NCBI RefSeq assembly: GCF_004210375.1 | Contig: NC_134834.1 | Coordinates: 146,601,009-146,665,008, forward strand | Direction: 5' to 3' | Source of the DNA: Tachypleus tridentatus | Lineage: Eukaryota > Arthropoda > Merostomata > Xiphosura > Limulidae | Length of the DNA stretch: 64,000 bases | Shown here: positions 10,829 to 21,399 of the stretch, piece after piece | Layout: every line of letters starts with the position of its first letter | How positions within the stretch are numbered: position 1 is the stretch's first letter | The notes under the pieces: model-generated | Seen by the model: the letters and a program-made list of their open reading frames with translations, nothing else | Database searches by the model: none | What the model was told of the DNA's origin: nothing | Position numbers and translations under genes: made by a program

Positions 10829-11989
10829 GTGAAAGGAGACATTTATCTGCAGAAGAATTAGTGAAATGTAATAACTGTATATATTATCCAAATTTTATCT
10901 CTACTTTTTTGCTATTCGCAGATATTCCTTTATATTTTGAGCGGATTAAAAGTTGCCTTAAATTTTATTAGTCGATTATTTTATTGTGATGATTTTATGA
11001 GCATAATTTAGAAGTACGTTTCAGAAAAATATGTCAATGCAGATAATATCTGGGGTTTTGTTATTTCGATCTCCGTGTTCACTTTCAAAACTACATTTCA
11101 ACTGATAAACTACAGGGAAAGAACGTTGTCAACATCACCCAACGCCAACTGTTGTACTTCTATTGTATGACGAGAACAGTGCAGAGCACGTTTTCATGGC
11201 AACGTAATGCCAACGTTGAACTTTCGCTAACCATGAAACCACACTTTGCCATGGTGTTTCTAAGCCTCGTTTAAAACGCCAAAGTAGAATTAGAAGCCAC
11301 TAGAGTTTGTTAAGTCATTCATTCTATTGCTAGAGTTTTTGTGAAGTGATTTCGTTTTAAAGCTAGAATGAAATCATGTGATGTCTCAGAACAAAGGCCT
11401 GATTGCTTTAAAACCTCTCTGTAATAGGCGTCCCACACTAATCAGCACTTTTAAACTAGTCCTTATATGCAGCGTTTTTGTTGTTTTTTATTAACAACAA
11501 ATTCTATGAATAAACTTGTGGCGTAGCAACTCGTTTGCTAATCGTTCATTGGTTACATGGAAGAAGGTATGTTAAACCAACATCATAATCATTCTTCATA
11601 AGAGGTACAGTGACGACATCTCTGAAACTTGCCCTGATGTAAAAGCTTTCACACAATAAGAAAACACATTTCACGCTTCCCTCGAATACACACACGACAT
11701 ATCCAGCATATCACATCCTTTTCTCTTGATATATTTATTTTTGTAAGCTCAGGTAAAAACTAACACTAAATTGCATTATAAATACACAGAGAAACATAAT
11801 TACTTACATTTAGTCACGTTGAAAACAATATTACAAAAGCATTGTTCAAGAGATTGATGAGACTTTGCAGTAAATACGGTGAATTTAATTCTCATTTTAA
11901 GATAATGTTTTTTCTTCAGTCGTGAATTTCCACGACATATTCTAAACAAAATCAAATATCTTGTTACAGGAAACAGTATCACCCAAATC
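10829..11989. other. No gene recognised
   Basis: Mixed-composition spacer. I see no coding family, RNA gene or repeat unit. Confidence 0.4.
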
Positions 11990-12520
11990 TGAACACCATT
12001 ACCTACCGTATTTCTAGAACACTACGTGTCACCATCTTCAGTATTTCTCTAAAATACCACGTGTCATCACCTACCGTATTTCGCTAGAACACCATGTTAT
12101 CACCTACCGTATTTCTCTACAACACCACGTTATCATTTACCGTATTTCTAGACCACGTATCATCACCTACCATATTTCTTTAAAACACCACATGTTATCA
12201 TTTACTGTATTTCTAGAACACCACGTGTCATTACTTACCGTATTTCTCTAGAACACCACGTGTCATCAATCGCTTACCGTTTTCCTCCAGAACACCACGT
12301 GTCATCAATCGCTTACCTATTTCTCTAGACCACCACATATCATCACCTACTGTATTTCTAGAACATCATATATCGTCGCCTACCGTATTTCTTTAGAACA
12401 CCACGCGTCATCATTTATGGTATTTCTAGAACACCACGTACTGTACGTTTAAAGTACTATGTGTTAACAGTTACCGACTTTTAGAACATCAAATGCAATC
12501 ACCTATCGTATACTAACTAT
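11990..12520. repeat. Minisatellite, about 40-bp unit, degenerate
   Basis: About 12 diverged units. Each carries a form of CACCTACCGTATTTCTCTAG followed by AACACCACGTGTCAT. The unit length drifts by small insertions and deletions, so the array is old. Several units retain the CACGTG hexamer. Confidence 0.85.
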
Positions 12521-12728
12521 CGATACTTCACAAATAATTTCCACAAATTTCTGTGTAATTCACGACAACTCTCTCACAAAAGATATGTTATTTCTACCCT
12601 CTCTTAATTTATTAGAAAGATGATACCAATATTGGAATATTTTTAGTTTACAGAAACATTGAGACATCCAGATCCACTTTAATACATACATATGCATTGA
12701 CTTCAGAACATTCTACATTGTTCCACAA

Positions 12729-12920
12729 ACATCTAATACATTACATATCACTTTAGTTGCACATTAAGATGTTTGTACATCTAATACATTACATATCAGT
12801 TTAGTTGCACATTAAGATGTTAGTACATCTAATACATTACATATCACTTTAGTTGCACATTAAGATGTTAGTACATCTAATAAATTACATATCACTTTAG
12901 TTGCACATTAAGATATTAGT
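12729..12920. repeat. 48-bp tandem repeat, four units
   Basis: Four head-to-tail units start with ACATCTAATACATTACATAT and end with AAGATGTTAGT. They differ from each other at only one to three positions, so this expansion is younger than the array just upstream. Confidence 0.95.
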
Positions 12921-12952
12921 ACATTTATTCGTTTACTTAGACTGTGGAAAAC

Positions 12953-13078
12953 TAATAGAAACTGGTGTACCACTAATAGAAACTGGTGTATTACTAATAG
13001 AAACTGGTGTATCACTAATAGAAATTGGTGTACCACTAATAGAAACTGGTGTACCACTAATAGAAACTGGTGTATTAC
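12953..13078. repeat. 21-bp tandem repeat, six units
   Basis: Six units of CTAATAGAAACTGGTGTA plus three variable bases. The unit length is a multiple of three, so a repeated LIETGVP-like peptide is open on the plus strand and another on the minus strand. This is an artefact of the array. Confidence 0.95.
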
Positions 13079-13369
13079 TTAAGTTCAAACTTGTTGACAT
13101 TCTGATAGTGCTCTGTTGAACATGTGTAAATTCTATCCTTGTACATTTAGAATACATGACGCACTTGTACGAGTTAAGAGATTTGAATATCTACTAGCAG
13201 AGCCCTCTTTTATTTATGGTATACGAAGTAGATGAAATAAAAAATATTATTTTTGCTGTGTACAGAGAATTAACGAATAAAAGAAACCACGGTTTTTTAT
13301 CTCAATCACAAATAACATGTGTTTGGCATGTAATATATTTTTGTTGTAGTAACATGAAACCTCTAGGAA
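13079..13369. other. No gene recognised
   Basis: Short spacer between the 21-bp array and a diverged SINE. Confidence 0.4.
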
Positions 13370-13605
13370 TCGGGTGCTGCGTAATGATTAGCGTGCCAGA
13401 AAATGGATCTTAGAGTCCATGGTTTACGGTCCACAATTTGAGGCCGTGGGCGTATTACCAAATCCCACAAGAGTAGCCCACGAGTTGGCGTTGGTTGATA
13501 TTGATTTCTTTCCTTCTAGTCTATCACTTCAAAATCAGGGACAGCTACTTATGATGGCTTTCAGTTAGCACTGCGCGCACTTCAACAAAATAAACGTACA
13601 AAACG
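13370..13605 (+). mobile_element. Diverged SINE with SINE-A-like body
   Basis: The second half follows the SINE-A order: CCCACAAGAGTAGCCCACGAGTTGGCG, written here in pieces as CAAGAGTAGCCC and ACGAGTTGGCG, then TTCCTTCTAGTCTA and ATCAGGGACAGC. The head is different. It contains GATTAGCGTGCCAGA and GGATCTTAGAGTCCATGG, and GAGGCCGTGGGCGTATTA replaces the usual body start. It is probably a related family with its own tRNA-like head. Confidence 0.55.
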
Positions 13606-13744
13606 TTTTATTTTACAAAAAAAACACGAACAAAACACACTGTGAACTTCAGAAGGCTGGATAGCCCCCGTTTAGCTTTGCGTGAAATTTAAAAAAACAA
13701 ACAAAAAATACAATTCAGTGATGTCCAGAAAACCCACTTGTAGA

Positions 13745-13910
13745 GAAATATATACGTAAAAACGGCTCGTTTGGGTTGAGAAAATTTTTTATGTGGAGGA
13801 GCGAACAACTTTTCGGCCTTCTTTCGACCAAAGAAGGTCGAAACGTTGTTCACTCCTCTACGTAAAAATCTTTTCTCAACCCCTACGAGCCGTTTTTACA
13901 TATATAAATA
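13745..13910. repeat. Long imperfect palindrome (foldback)
   Basis: The left arm (about 13,745-13,829) and right arm (13,830-13,910) are reverse complements at roughly 85 percent by eye. Left-arm words AAAAACGGCTCG, GGGTTGAGAAAA and GAGGAGCGAACAAC reappear inverted on the right as CGAGCCGTTTTT, TTTTCTCAACCC and GTTGTTCACTCCTC. There is almost no spacer at the centre (TTCGACCAAAGAAGGTCGAA). One arm matches 10,455-10,570. Confidence 0.9.
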
Positions 13911-14015
13911 TACAATTGTGTGTCAGCCACTGAATATTAATAACTGTATTCGTCTATTTCTGTGTGTGTTTTTTTGGCAACAACCTGCAACAAATTTTTC
14001 TTAACGTGTTGAGGG

Positions 14016-14521
14016 CGTTTGAGCACGTGTTGTTTATGACATATCCTAACAAGGTGTTTCATGTATGAGACAGTTTGAGCACGTGTTGTTTATGACATAT
14101 CCTAACAAGGTGTTTCATGTATGAGACAGTTTGAGCACGTGTTGTTTATGACATATCCTAACAAGGTGTTTCATGTATGAGACAGTTTGAGCACGTGTTG
14201 TTTATGACATATCCTAACAAGGTGTTTCATGTATGAGACAGTTTGAGCACGTGTTGTTTATGACATATCCTAACAAGGTGTTTCATGTATGAGACAGTTT
14301 GAGCACGTGTTGTTTATGACATATCCTAACAAGGTGTTTCATGTATGAGACAGTTTGAGCACGTGTTGTTTATGACATATCCTAACAAGGTGTTTCATGT
14401 ATGAGATAGTTTGAGCACGTGTTGTTTATGACATATCCTAACAAGGTGTTTCATGTATGAGACAGTTTGAGCACGTGTTGTTTATGACATATCCTAACAA
14501 GGTGTTTCATGTATGAGACAG
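14016..14521. repeat. 56-bp satellite, nine units
   Basis: Nine nearly identical head-to-tail units of 56 bp, each with GTTTGAGCACGTGTTGTTTA and ending TTTCATGTATGAGA. One unit has a C-to-T change (ATGAGATAG). Every unit contains the E-box hexamer CACGTG, giving nine sites at a fixed 56-bp spacing. The near identity implies recent amplification or homogenisation. Confidence 0.97.
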
Positions 14522-14804
14522 TTTTGTTAACGTTTTCTTCTCGTATATCTCATGTATTTCTAGGGTCATGTTTCTTATATTGGGTGTTGTAGCCAATTTT
14601 CACATAGAAACATACAAAAACCTAGAAAACAAGGGAAAGCAGATAACTTATTTTCTCTGTGTTCAGTAAATGGATTAATATATTAACATAATGGCACAGA
14701 AGCAATTTATGTTAGCGCTTTTAAACACATTTTGCACATGTGATATTGTAAAATTTTGCTTCGTTGAAATCTTACTTTATTTTCTACATAGTTGTCTTTT
14801 TAAC
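14522..14804. other. No gene recognised
   Basis: AT-rich spacer. Confidence 0.4.
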
Positions 14805-14915
14805 GATTTTTGGTGGTTTGGCTACACGTTTGTGGACTTAAAACAATAAACTTTGGGTTCGATTCCTCATGGTGGACAGGACGCAAACAGACCAATGTTT
14901 AGTTTTGAGCCATGA
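14805..14915 (+). mobile_element. Decayed SINE-B/C-like element
   Basis: A B-box GGGTTCGATTCC, a TGGTGGACAGGA segment and then a tail resembling ACAGACCAATG...TAGTTTTGAGC match the layout of families B and C. It is strongly diverged. Confidence 0.5.
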
Positions 14916-15154
14916 CAACAATAGCAGTTTTCTTTTAAACATGACAAAGAGTGCTATCACCTGGTGGGTATAATTGAAAAGTTTACAATGTTTAACTAAT
15001 CATCGCATAGATGACAATTAAAAAGTATATGTTTATCTTAACCCAAACTACATTAAATATTTATCTGTGTTATACGTACGCAGCTAATTAGGGTCGGATA
15101 TAACATGGAATATTTTCACAAACTGAATAAAACAAATATACACTTAGTTTAGAG

Positions 15155-15270
15155 TCTTCGTTCCTGGGTAGAACACCAGTGAGTTTAGAGACTTATACAA
15201 CTAAAATTCGAGGTTCAATTCCATTCGGTGGACACAAGAAGTAGCCGGATGTGATTTTCTATATATTATC
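15155..15270 (+). mobile_element. Decayed SINE-B
   Basis: The order is GAGTTTAGAGACTTATACAACTAAAATT-like head, GGTTCAATTCC B box, TCGGTGGACAC, then AGTAGCCGGATGTG. This follows SINE-B with many substitutions. The TTTGCTATAA end is lost. Confidence 0.6.
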
Positions 15271-15468
15271 TCATAAAAAGTTATACTTAAAATGCAGGTA
15301 TTAAAATGAAATTAAGTTTATTATTTAGTTATTGAAATACGAGTTAAAAATGTTTCATGTTTTTTTCAATAAAAGTCGAACTTGTAACATTTCTTACATA
15401 CATCCGACATATTTGCAAGGTCCACCTAAAACCAATTTACTTTTATATTAACTGGATGTCTCAAACAG

Positions 15469-15750
15469 CGCGGTATGGCCAGGTGGTTAAGACATTTCAC
15501 TCGTAATCTGAGAGTCGCAGGTCTGAATCCCTGTCGCATCAAACATGTTTGCTCTTTCAGCAATGGGGGCGTTATATTGTGACGGTCAATCCAACTATTC
15601 GTTGGTAAAATAGTAGCTCAAGAGTTGGCGGTGGGTAATAATGACTGGCTGCCTTCCCTCTAGTCTTACACTGCTAAATTAGGGACGGCTAGCGCAGATA
15701 GATAGCCCTCGAGTAGCTTGGCGCGAAATTAAAAACAAAACAAAACAAAC
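15469..15750 (+). mobile_element. SINE-A, full length
   Basis: Complete head to A-rich tail. The tail region has a small tandem duplication (GATAGATAGCCC) inside the stem-loop, and the stem reads GCGCA/GGCGC. Confidence 0.9.
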
Positions 15751-15761
15751 CTGTCGAATAT

Positions 15762-16025
15762 GCCCGGCATGGTCATGTGGTCAAGGCACTCGACTTGCAT
15801 TCAGACAGTCACGGGTCTGGATTCCCGTCGCACCAAACATGTTTGCCCTTTAATCAGTGGGGGCGTTATAATGTGACGGTCAATCCCACTATTTGTTGAT
15901 AAAAGAGTAGCCCAGGAGTTGGCGATGGGTGCTGATGACTAGCTGCCTTCCCTCTAGTCTTACACTGCTAAATTAGGGACGGTTAGCACAACTAGCTCTC
16001 GTGTAACTTTGCGCGAAATGCAAAC
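15762..16025 (+). mobile_element. SINE-A, full length
   Basis: The second of two SINE-A copies in direct orientation, separated from the previous one by only about 11 bases. The head reads TGGTCATGTGGTCAAGGCAC and the anticodon-loop region is altered. The stem is weakened (GCACA/TGCGC). Confidence 0.9.
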
Positions 16026-16269
16026 CAATATCCCAAACAGAAGTTACACTATTTTTAAGAGGCAACCCTCTGTCGTTGAATACATTTAGATACTAATAGA
16101 AAAACACATTTACCTTTTGACGAACCGGATTTTCGGTAATTTACACAGTCTGTGAATTCTCTAAAATATTTCACTCTTCAGATAGTTCGTTCGTTTCATA
16201 TATTCAGGTAGCTCCGGGATGTGGAGGGTGGTAGAGACTTGTTTACTGTCATGTTTTCAAAAAGTGAGG

Positions 16270-16870
16270 TGATATATTACTTAACTGAGTGTTAGATAAA
16301 TTCTCTGTTTTGTAATATATATCTAGTAAGAGTTAGAGGAAATTCATATATTTTAATATGTGCCTAGCGAGTGTTAAAGGAAAATCGTGTGTTATATTAT
16401 GGTGGTAGTGAGTGTTACAGGAAATTTGTGTGTCGCACTTGTGATAGTAGAGAAAATTCATTCTTTGGTATATGCACCTACTTACGGTACAAAGAAAATG
16501 AATTAGATAGAAAATGTGTCTTTTGAATCGCGATTAATAATATTATGGTTAGTCTAGGATTCTAACGTTCGACTTAGCCGAGACTTGCAGCGACACGGTT
16601 CGTCAAAATTGGGAACAATAGGATTTTCTGATATTGATAATTATAATAATTGGATTTGTAAATGGTAACTAACCCCAGGATTAGCTGAAGTAACCACCGC
16701 CATCGTTAAGTGAGGCAATGAATGCCAGGTTTTCCAAGGTTGAGAACAATATGATTAGTTATGGTTAGTAATATTAGGACAAGCTGAGAGCTGCCACGCC
16801 AAAATTAACTTAGGTTCATAACATCAGAATTAGTGGGGATTAGTGACGTTAGGGTTAGTTGAGTGTAGTA
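16270..16870. repeat. Old degenerate tandem repeats
   Basis: From 16,270 to 16,500, phrases such as GAGTGTTAAAGGAAAAT, GAGTGTTACAGGAAATT and AGTAGAGAAAATT recur about every 60 bases. From 16,540 to 16,870, TTAGTTGAG-type and CAAAATTGGGAACAATAGG-type phrases recur about every 150 bases. Boundaries are vague. Confidence 0.45.
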
Positions 16871-17999
16871 TCTTAGAAACATTATTAGTAACGGTAAAAC
16901 CTAGATCTTTAGCTAAACGTGTATATTTAATTTATGTTATTGTTGTCATGAAATAAAATACTAGTCCTGAAAAATAACATAATTGATTCCTGCAGCCTCT
17001 GTATTTATTATAATTTACTATCTAATCTGAGGTTTGTCATATTCCCCCTTAAATAGATCAAGAGGTGAAGCGAGTTGGCTGAAAAGTCTCTACCCCCTCC
17101 TCTCTGATCAAGGAAGAAAAAGCATGAAGAATTTGCACATGTAAAAACTAGGCTTAAAACCATATAAAGCACTGTTTCACAGAACTCTGTACGAATTGTT
17201 TTTACATTTCCTAATGGTATCTGTTATATATTGATATGTAATAATCCCACAAATTCTGATTTTGTGTTGTTGTTTCTTTTATTTCGTCTATTTTTGTTGA
17301 CAGTGTTATTGAGTTGATCCGTTTGAATCACGCAAGTTCATGTGGAACAATTTATTCAAGAATGCTTAGTTTTTTGTTTCATGGCAAAATATGATAATGT
17401 TTTTGTATACTTCCTCAAAGCTATAGCATTCTTTTCACAGTTAATTGATTTAAATTTTGTTACTGCTTGCTGAGAGATTCCTCTACGATGTTTTTTCGCT
17501 TTTCTCTCAGCTGAATCATTTCTCTTATTACACCGTTTCGAGGGAATTTTGTAATTTTTCTCTTTTATTGTGGAGGCCGAAGTGAGCACGCGTTTTCTTA
17601 GCAATTCGTGGCCTAATATTACTGGCAACTGCATGTTCTGGTTTCACATAATTAGTTTTATCATTTCTCGCGTGTTTTTTTTTATATATAGAATTTTTAA
17701 CATTATAAAATACAGCTGTTGAGGTTTAAACATTTTAGGGTTTGTAAAGAGGAAATAAAACAATTGTAGTACATAAATTGTAATCATAAGAAAGTATAGC
17801 GTGCGCTGCTATTCTGTGTTGCTAATGTCTGTCGTCATCACTCGCAGGGAATTATGGTAAGCGCCACTTTCATATCATTTGATTAGGAGACTGTAAGGTA
17901 AAAACGGAGACCGATAAAGAGTTTTTCATATATTTCTTAAACACTATAAATAGCCTGATAAATAGAACACGCTGTCTCAAACGATTTCTAAAATCCTCA
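16871..17999. other. Unassigned sequence with one basic open frame
   Basis: A minus-strand frame at 17,356-17,634 (92 codons) encodes a lysine- and arginine-rich peptide with KRCNKRNDSAERKAKKHRR near its middle. I do not recognise it, and its neighbours give no context. It could be chance or an old transposon piece. The rest of the stretch shows nothing. Confidence 0.3.
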
Positions 18000-19545
18000 G
18001 TGGAGTTATTTTCAGCCGTAACTCCACGTATATGGGTTGCGTGGTCATTTGCCCATTTTTATCAAAATTTTTTTTAATGAACAGCCGATTCCAAGTTCGT
18101 GGAGTATGTGTTTCTGGTTTATGACTCTACCAGAACCTCGGCCTTGAAGATGCTGGACTCTGTTCACCATCAAGGGCTTCGGCTCTGCACAGGGGCTTTC
18201 TGCACTTACACAATCCAATGTTTGTATGCAGAGTCTCACAAACCTCCTCTATATCTCAACCGTTTGCAACTATCTTTACTGCATGCTTCAAACTTCAATC
18301 AATACCAGAGCATCCTACACAGGGTTTTGTTTTCCTTCCTTAGAGGGTCATACTTTTCAGAACAGAAGGTCTGCCATTGTTACTTTTGGCCATCGTATCT
18401 AGGCACAGTTGGATGAATTGGGTTTGTCCTTGGATGACATTATTGTATTCACTGGTCAGCCCATCCACCATGGCTTATTATCATCCCTAAATATGACATC
18501 TCTCTGAGTCATCTGAGAAGTATCATCTTCTATTTGCCGAACATCTTTTCAATCAATCTTCCATTCATATTTATACGGATAATTTGAAATCAGGTGATTT
18601 TGTGGGCTCTTTTATAGTTTGTTGTTGCTCGATGGTTGCACACAGATTCCATTCTACAATTTCTGTGTTCTTGCCAAATTGTACGCCATTTGTCTTGCTC
18701 TAGATCACATAGAAGCTAAGCAGTACTCGAATTCTTCGATTTATACTGACTCTCTTAGCTCTCTACTGACCCTGAAGACACTTTATGTTAGTTCTCACCG
18801 TGCTCTCGCCAATAGTCAAAACCGACTGTCCTATTTCTCATTAACATCTACTTCTATCCAGTTCTTCTGGACACCAGTCCACATTGACATTCGCGGGAAT
18901 GAGCTCGCTGATACCGCAGCTAAATCTGTCTGCTCTGGCGCTGTCACTGCCGTGCCTGTTCCATACATGGACTATGGTCCTGTATTCAAGGCTCTGCTCT
19001 GCACCAGTTGACAGTCGACTTGGAGTGAGCAACGTGATAATAAGATTCTTCAGATAAAACTCTCTGTTGGACTTTGGCCATCTTGTTTCTGTGAGGATTG
19101 GAAGGAGGAAGTTGTCCAAACTAGACTATGTATTGGTCACAGTTTTTTAACTCATCATTTTCTTTTATGGGACTAATGTACCAATGTATGGTCTTTGTGA
19201 CACTCAGGTCACAATAGTCCACATTTTACTGTCTTGCCTTCGTCACAACTCTGAATGACGGCGTCATTTTAGACATGTTTTATCCCAAGGTTTACCCATA
19301 ACGTTAGACAGTGTTATTGGCGATGGTGACTCTGCCCACTTTCAGATGATTTTAATTTTTTAAAGGCCACTGACCTTTTTAACATGATTTAAGTTTTAAT
19401 TTAAAAAGTAGACTTGGTTTTGTTTTAACATGATTCCTTTTCAAGAATTTTAATAAGTTTCCTTTATTTTTAATTTTTACCAGTTGTTTGGCTCAAATAG
19501 CCTAATTGCTTTGTGCCATAAAATACTAACCAACCAACCAACCAC
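18000..19545 (+). mobile_element. I/Jockey-type LINE, 5'-truncated and internally deleted (copy B)
   Basis: The copy begins inside the RT region, matching about 7,703 of copy A. It follows copy A to the TTCCAAGTTCGTG point at about 18,102, then jumps to the equivalent of about 8,341, so roughly 540 bases of RT are missing. It then runs through RNase H to a CCAACCAACCAACCA tail at 19,528-19,545. The 3' stem is GCTCA/TGTGC (19,491-19,516). 5' truncation is typical of incomplete reverse transcription. The tail abuts a gypsy remnant. Confidence 0.9.
18100..19011 (+). pseudogene. LINE ORF2 C-terminal part (RT thumb and RNase H), broken
   Basis: The first open piece (18,099-18,416) carries LKMLDSVHHQGLRLCTGAF, the segment after the RT palm in this group. 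A frameshifted gap follows. The RNase H piece (18,619-19,011) contains YTDSLSSLLTL and SIQFFWTPVHIDIRGNELAD. Two catalytic-region changes are visible. The glutamate motif reads LAKLYAI where copy A has LAELYAI, and the GHI turn before the final Asp reads VHI. Confidence 0.85.
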
Positions 19546-19555
19546 TTTGACTGAA

Positions 19556-19805
19556 ACCCTATAGTCTTGATCGTATGTTGTACCAAGTCTGCCACTCCTG
19601 ATTTATCCATGAAGATATCTCTGTACTGACACATTAGGTCTCGTAACTCTTTTTTCTGCTTGCTAGTCAATTCTTCACTGATGTTGATATATTTGTATAT
19701 CTTATCTCCACCTAGTGGTATTAGGTCGAGTAGATCATCATCTTCTAACACAAAGCCACTATCTTCAGGTTCTGCATCTATAAAGGCCGCACCTGTAACA
19801 TCCAT
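19556..19805 (-). pseudogene. Gypsy linker before reverse transcriptase
   Basis: The peptide has an acidic stretch (FVLEDDDLLDLIPL), then ELTSKQKKELRDLMCQYRDI and DLVQHTIKT. In intact gypsy polyproteins this EL...LL.EY.D.F...LVEH-type block leads straight into RT. Here the frame runs into LINE tail sequence at about 19,553, so the polymerase was lost at this junction. Confidence 0.75.
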
Positions 19806-19879
19806 CTATATTTCCAAAGCTGTACCTGTTAGGTCCTATTCTCTCCCAAAACACTTCTTAAAAAGATTGGCCTTGATTT

Positions 19880-20580
19880 GTAGTTAGTTTTGTTAAGTAG
19901 GTCTTCAAAATATCCTTTCTATTGTACGTTGAGTTTGTTGTGGACTGTAAATAGCAGAACTAAGTCCTTCTGTTCGACCTTAAAACATCGATTTTTGGCT
20001 TTTTTGTTATAGAAATACTTCTGACTGCCTTGAGCTGCATATAAGGTCTGCCGAGTGAGTTGACAGGCATTCTCCAATCAGTTTTGAGGTCTAACATCTA
20101 CTGGTATGTGTTACTTACGTTTGACGTTTCTTCTCGGGTCCATAGTTCTTTCAATACTTGCATCAGCCCTTGTACTGATCTTCCATACAGTAATTCAAAA
20201 GAAAAAAAAATCCTGTACTTGCTTGTGGGACTTCTTGGTAAGCAAATAATACTGCCTGCAAGTACCTGCCCCAGTTACATGGTGTTTTTTAACACATCTT
20301 CTTTAGAATGCTCTTTGAACTTCATTACATTTAGAATGATTGTATGGGGTAGAAAAAAGTTGCCGAGTACTCATGAGACTGCACACTTCCTGCATCACTT
20401 CTGAAGTAAACTAGGTTCATCTGTCACTCAGTATTTCTCTCGGAAAATCTACTCTGTTAAATATCTCCAAGAAGGCTTCTGCTACTTTCTCTGTCTCTAC
20501 CTTCACCAGTGTTATTGCTTGAAGATAAAGTGTCACATAGTCGACTACTTTCAGCACATTTTGTTGCACTTGTCAAACAT
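19880..20580 (-). pseudogene. Gypsy integrase core and GPY/F-like module, broken
   Basis: From the 5' side on the minus strand: a VDYVTLYLQAI block near 20,545, EKVAEAFLEIF, then FPREILSDR at about 20,420-20,440 (second catalytic Asp), then TSEVMQEVCSL. The ERFNGTLK region that should follow is badly altered, and then FELLYGRSVQG appears at about 20,190. Beyond that, KVEQKDLVLLFTVHNKLNVQ (about 19,925-19,985) followed by a TAG in place of Trp and KGYFEDLL matches the GPY/F-type module. Stops and frameshifts are frequent. Confidence 0.8.
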
Positions 20581-20829
20581 TGACGCTAGTGCCCAATTAA
20601 GTTCACAGCTACTCTGTTGAATGGCTCTTCTGTGAGAAGCGTCTCTTATAATGGCCTTTTAACTATCTTTCTTCTAGGTATTGTAACTTGGTGGATGTAC
20701 ACAAGCAGAAGAATCTATTCACGTCTCAGGTGACTCCCAGCCAATGGATGTTTTTAGTCATCCTGTATGTCATTTTCTTTTCTTCTTAGATATTCTCCTA
20801 TAATTGATTCATGAGCTAACTTCGTAACT

Positions 20830-21000
20830 TGAATCCGGTATTCTGCTGGTTACTGGGATTTATTTAACTTTCACAGTATGGCTGTGCATATTTGCCTGTT
20901 GTCTGCTCATTAGATACTAGACTGGTTCTCACTGATGAACTACTGGACCCATTGTTCTATAGAACTTTCACTTTCTTATCCCCAACACAGCTTTTACATA
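20830..21000 (-). pseudogene. Gypsy retropepsin relic
   Basis: A fragment reads KKVKVL, a stop, NNGSSSSSVRTSLVSNEQ, TTGKYAQ. It resembles the VxxLxDTGCSxSVVRxxLV block of gypsy proteases, with the catalytic D-T/S-G triad changed to N-N-G. No other part of the protease is clear. Confidence 0.6.
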
Positions 21001-21399
21001 TTAGTATATTATGATTTGTTGAACCCTCTTGATATTTATAACCTGCTTCCATCACTACTGGCACTGTTGGTCAGTTAGATAACTTATACCAATCATTAGC
21101 TGTACACTGATCAATCATGCATTCTTGTATTGACTATGAAGTGTAGACTTGATTCTCTTTCTCTTGTAGCAACACCCATAGTACAAGTCACTCTTTTGTT
21201 ATTGCTTACCATCTCCGTCTTTGTAAATAGCTTCAGTTGCTTTAAGTTTAGGTTTCTGCTGTTATTTACTAGTAATTGACTTGCACTCTTTTGCATTTTA
21301 TAATAAATATATAATCTCGCCTCCAACTTGTCTGTTAACCTCTTGTCATCTTTAGTAGTCTTGCTTCTGGTCAGCCGTCACTGGTTTCAAATTTAACCA

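Noticed and set aside
14016..14521. Regular repeats that could be taken for a CRISPR array
   Set aside because: The units are 56 bp, contiguous and identical with no unique spacers, and the context is a eukaryotic genome.
15469..16025. Two adjacent SINE-A copies as a tandem duplication
   Set aside because: Their heads and stems differ at many positions and their ends are separately A-rich, so two independent insertions are more likely.
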